Shown in pieces: positions 60,601 to 64,000 of a stretch of 64,000 nucleotides of DNA. The position numbers and the translations under genes were made by a program. Source of the stretch: Magicicada septendecula (Eukaryota; Arthropoda; Insecta; Hemiptera; Cicadidae); NCBI GenBank assembly GCA_034769895.1, contig CM068370.1, positions 48,536,344 through 48,600,343 on the forward strand, given 5' to 3'. Below the pieces are notes generated by a model. That model saw only the letters and a list, made by a program, of their open reading frames with translations, was not told the DNA's origin and did no database searches. The first letter of the stretch is position 1, and the number at the start of each line of letters is the position of its first letter.

Positions 60601-62614
60601 CAAACTTTACCAAAAATTTGTTTTTTATCCAGATCATCAATTAGTTCATGAAATTTTTTTTTGCGACCCTTGCAACGAGGTCAGGTCTATCTTGACCTGG
60701 TTGATTTAAAACACTTTGATCATGGAATTGTATTCTTGCTGCTTCCTTAATTTCTGACCAATCAGGATTGCATGTTATCGTAATGAAATAATCCGGCGAT
60801 CCTAGACGACGAACTAAGGCCATAGCATCTTCAAAATGTTCAGCGTAATATCTTGTAGACCCAGGAAATGAAGAAGGTAATATAACTTTTTCCCCAACAG
60901 TAGCATTTTTTTGTTCAGCAAGTTTGTTTATGAAATTGGTAACTGAAGCGTAATTATCAGCAAGAATTTTTTTTTGATTAGCTTTAATCCAATCAATTCG
61001 ATCTTTTATAACTCTTATAGCAGTATCAACGAGGTACTGTTGGAAAAGTTTACCACCATAATGTAGAGCGTTAAAATTTAGGAGACGCAGATCAGGACTT
61101 CTTACAGGAGTCTCGAGTGGAAGAAATTGAGCAAATTGTGGCCGAAAAGCAATTCTATATTGAGCCAATTCAAGTCTTGTAAGGTGACGACGACTCGCAT
61201 ACGGAGTTCTTAATGGTAGATCTATGGAATATCCAAAAGTACCTTTGGGATAAAATAGAGGGTAAGTGAATGGCTCAACCCGTTGATCGATGTTCCTCAT
61301 TGTAACAATGGATTTACCTCTCTGTCGAATAACTAATTCATTATCTGGAAAACTTTGATCGGCATTCAAAGTGACCACGGCGCAAACATCATTTTGGAAT
61401 GGAATGTTATACCTTCTGTGGTCTGCACCCTCGGGCAACGCAAAGAGAAGTTTCACGTAAGGTGGTTCAGTTCTTTCCTCAGCAGCACCCTGGTTCACTT
61501 CTTCTTCAACCTCTCGCATCATCATAAAACCTTGTACAAATGGATTTTGTGAGCGGATAATTCCTTCCAACAGGTTCATGAATGGAACACTAATTCCATT
61601 ATTCAGTGGAATGTTGACACATTCATTGACAGCATCTTCATTATCGAGGAAGTACATCTGTCCATATCGAGGTCGTTCAAACTCACCTTGTGAATTTTGA
61701 GTTGGATGAGCAGCCATGTTAATTTTATGATAAACATTCCCTGCTGCAATAAACGTATAAATTCCTCGATTGTTTATGGTTCGATTATCATCCACGGTGA
61801 ATGAAGCCATTGCAAAACATGCATTTAAATTACGTATTCTTTTATGAAATTCATCAGTTAATGGATGACAATGAAGAAATAGTCGCACCAACTCATTTGG
61901 AAATTTAGGTGGATGCAGCTCAATGCGGCCATGCAAACAGCAGTCTCCGAAAGAATTTCTATGGGTTCGATTGCTAACACGTTCTTCTGGAAAATGCAAA
62001 GCGCCACAATGCAAGCAAGCAACATTAAAATTTCCTAATGTGTGATTGGATACATCAGAAGTGACAGCTAATTTGTATGTTCGTAAAGGGTTCAATAGCA
62101 GAGCTCTTTGACGTCTTTCATTCCGGCGACGTTGCTCCTCTAATCGCTGCTGACGTCTTTCTTCATTTTCTTCAGCTCTTCTTTGACTTGCTCGTAATCG
62201 AATGATTAGAAGCCGTTGAGCTCTTTGCTCTGATGACTCTTCAGCTCTCCTTTTACTTGCTCGCAATCGATCGTTTTCTTGCCTTCGTTCACGCTCTTCT
62301 GTTGATTCTGCCAATCTTCTGCGTTTATTATTTATCTCCCTTATTTGCTCACGTAATTCTTGCGACTGGTAATCGTTAAGCTCCCTTAATACTTCATTTA
62401 GTGTATTCATACAATCATTCTTGGCACTTCGCACAGGTCTAGAAGTTGATGCCTGATTTTCATGAATGACGATGTTAGTATTATTTTCAGAAAGTTCGTC
62501 TATGACATTCGTTATTTCCTGAAGAGGCTGTGGTAACTCATATTCTTGCTGTCTTTGTTGCGGTGGCCTTAAGTTGTTACAAATTCGCCGTTTAGGAGGT
62601 CGTCCGCGATGCAT
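57635..62614 (-). pseudogene. Helitron Rep/helicase with stop after local frameshift
   Basis: RepHel transposase, 1660 codons from ATG at 62614 to 57635. N-terminus Arg/Glu-rich; Thr-Cys-Asn-Pro-Asp-Trp-Ser-Glu (about residue 615); HUH motif Leu-Pro-His-Met-His-Leu-Leu just after the break (about 60558); two-Tyr motif Tyr-Leu-Tyr-Lys-Tyr-Val-Tyr-Lys-Gly (about 60090); Walker A Gly-Gly-Ala-Gly-Lys-Thr (59010); Asp-Glu-Ala-Pro; Gly-Asp-Phe-Arg-Gln; and Ala-His-Lys-Val-Gln-Gly-Gln. A nine-A run (60654-60662 on the minus strand) shifts the frame into TAA at 60641-60643, and a second indel near 60603 restores it, so about 45-50 bases are out of frame. The two open parts are 62614-60641 and 60640-57635. 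Either dead or one sequencing error pair from intact. Confidence 0.92.
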
Positions 62615-63342
62615 CTAAAAAATAACATTTTCAAATTGATTTTTTCTGCCAAAAATATTTAAAAGCACTTGAGCATAAGACTGGAAGTATAAATAATGTT
62701 GCACAGTGTCCAATGCTTGGTAGGTGTGCACAGAATAGTAATATGTAACCTAAGGTGATGACACTTACCTTCTTAAAAAACTATATAAATTACCAATCGA
62801 GCAAGAATTTGAGTCGCTTTGCACTTGCACAAACACTGTAATGGTTTTTTATTGTTAATAGATCACTGAGCAGAGAAAAATTGCAGTTATTTTTTTATTT
62901 TACTGAGCAGATCTAACACTAAATAACTCACTGGAATAAAATCACTGTAAAAGACAAAGAAAATGATCACACAAATTGATTAATTTCTGAAATAGCTCAC
63001 CTATAATTTTCAAATAAACCTTTGAATAAACAAACAGACACAACGTTTTTGAATAATAATGTAATGAAATTTCGGTAATGTAAAAATTTCGAGAAAATTC
63101 CTCGAGCCGCTACGGGAAAAAAATTTATAGACGGACGGACAATTATTGCTCGTCTCAACTCTTATTTTGTGTATTTACATTGTTTGCAACAGCTATTTAT
63201 TCTTCTTCATATATAAACATATCGATACTGCGCCGTTTGCATTTATCGACGGCTTCTGTACGGTAAGAAAGCTGGTTAGAAATTAGTTGCCTAGCAATAA
63301 TTAATTGTCGCGCGGTATCGGTCCCGCGATATTTTAAAATAA
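62615..63342 (-). other. Helitron 5' non-coding region
   Basis: No gene. At 63091-63150 lies a diverged copy of the terminal unit: GAGAAAATTCCTCGAGCCG, then ACAATTATTGCTCGT. Confidence 0.5.
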
Positions 63343-63651
63343 AGGCCCTCAATGTGGCCCTTAGACGATTTTTGCGGAAAATGAGACCGAGTCCAATCGA
63401 TTCCTGGTGTCAAAATACCCTTAAGTACCAACTTCCGAGAAAATTCCTCGAGCCGTTTCGGAAAAAAAATTTACAGACAAACATTTAATAGTATAGGAAA
63501 GGCCCTCAATGTGGCCCTTACGGAAAATGAGACCGAGTCCAATCGATTCCTGGTGTCAAAATACCCTTAAGTACCAACTTCCGAGAAAATTCCTCGAGCC
63601 GTTTCGGAAAAAAAATTTACTAACAATTATTGCTCGTTTAATAGTATAGGA
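63343..63651 (-). repeat. tandemly duplicated Helitron 5' terminus
   Basis: Two units of about 154 bp (63343-63497 and 63498-63651), each with AAAGGCCCTCAATGTGGCCC, AATGAGACCGAGTCCAATCG, GAAAATTCCTCGAGCCGTTT and ending TTTAATAGTATAGGA, that is, each ending in a complete Helitron 5' terminus on the minus strand. Confidence 0.9.
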
Positions 63652-63862
63652 TAACATTTTCGTTAAATCTGATCAGAGCTGAATTTCAATACCTTGTTTT
63701 TGGCTTTTTAAATCGACTTTATTTAGATTTTGTGATTTTTACTAAATATTATTTTTATTTAGTTTTTTTTATTTAGTGTTTTTATCAATTTATTTTTTAT
63801 TTATTCATTTATTTTTTTGGCAGTCGTGTTTTTTAATTTTTTAAATTATTTTCTTTATTTTA
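63652..63862. repeat. foldback palindrome, outer right arm
   Basis: Reverse complement of 56833-57040 (TTCAATACCTTGTTTTTGGC, GGCAGTCGTGTTTTTTAATT). Separated from the rest of its arm by the Helitron. Confidence 0.88.
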
Positions 63863-64000
63863 TTCCTTTTTGTGTTTAAAAAGAGTATAATGGGAATGTG
63901 CAGTGTGTGCGTGCGTGTGTGCGTGTGTGGTGCGTATGTGTGAAGTGCAAAAAAAATTTCAATTTTTACATAGTTTTATTTAGAAACTTTATTATGTACA
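63863..64000. other. end of window, GT-rich repeat, no gene
   Basis: An imperfect GT/GTGC tract at 63898-63940, then AT-rich DNA. Confidence 0.6.

Larger units (their letters stand above)
57376..63651 (-). mobile_element. Helitron, 6.3 kb, inserted in the foldback
   Basis: Minus strand. 5' end TCCTATACTATTAAACGAGC (complement of 63632-63651) begins with TC. The 3' end has the hairpin ACCGAGCTAAGCTCGGT followed by CCCCCGGTAC. The intact foldback arm at about 57030-57050 shows the empty site ATGTTA^TGAATGATT, so insertion is between A and T. The final GTAC differs from the usual CTRR end. It carries one Rep/helicase gene. Confidence 0.9.

Overview
The window is insect nuclear DNA made almost entirely of mobile elements plus one very large nuclear copy of a mitochondrial genome (NUMT). 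The organism is judged from the NUMT: it uses the invertebrate mitochondrial code (TGA Trp, AGA Ser, ATA Met) and has the ancestral insect gene order I-Q-M-ND2-W-C-Y-COI-L2-COII-K-D-ATP8-ATP6-COIII-G-ND3-A-R-N-S1-E-F-ND5-H-ND4-ND4L-T-P-ND6-CYTB-S2-ND1-L1-16S-V-12S-control region. I cannot name the insect order with confidence. No ordinary single-copy host gene was recognised.

Layout. 1-9573: an LTR retroelement with ~1.73 kb LTRs and one gag-like ORF that carries degenerate LDL-receptor class A-like repeats; it has no recognisable pol. 9574-25374: an AT-rich hairpin repeat, then a NUMT holding all 37 mitochondrial genes and a control region with four 112-bp repeats. A tRNA-derived SINE with a 16-bp target duplication sits inside its ND2, which shows the copy is nuclear. 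25375-38411: a 13-kb Helitron on the minus strand. It contains a Penelope-like element (PLE) arranged as a ~2.1-kb head-to-head palindrome with an 11-bp target duplication, and that PLE in turn holds a 2.1-kb THAP-encoding DNA transposon with a 7-bp target duplication. 38412-38548: the inverted partner of the hairpin repeat at 9574. 38589-46858: a relative of the first LTR element, split by a Copia element (40048-44559, 5-bp target duplication). 46844-48370: fragments of a hAT-like terminus, another PLE and a MULE-like transposase. 48384-51117: a 2.7-kb non-autonomous element with 16-bp terminal inverted repeats and an 8-bp target duplication (hAT type). 51126-56832: AT-rich DNA with microsatellites, including a ~385-bp (AC)n. 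56833-63862: a foldback palindrome with a second Helitron (57376-63651) inserted in one arm.

For both Helitrons the uninterrupted insertion site can be read from the other arm of an inverted repeat in the same window, so their ends can be set to the base and both lie at an A^T target. Every coding element I could check in detail carries at least one stop, frameshift or missing part. Several lesions are single-base changes in A homopolymers, so some may be assembly errors. Relative order inferred from nesting: NUMT, then the 13-kb Helitron, then PLE, then THAP transposon; and old LTR element, then Copia.
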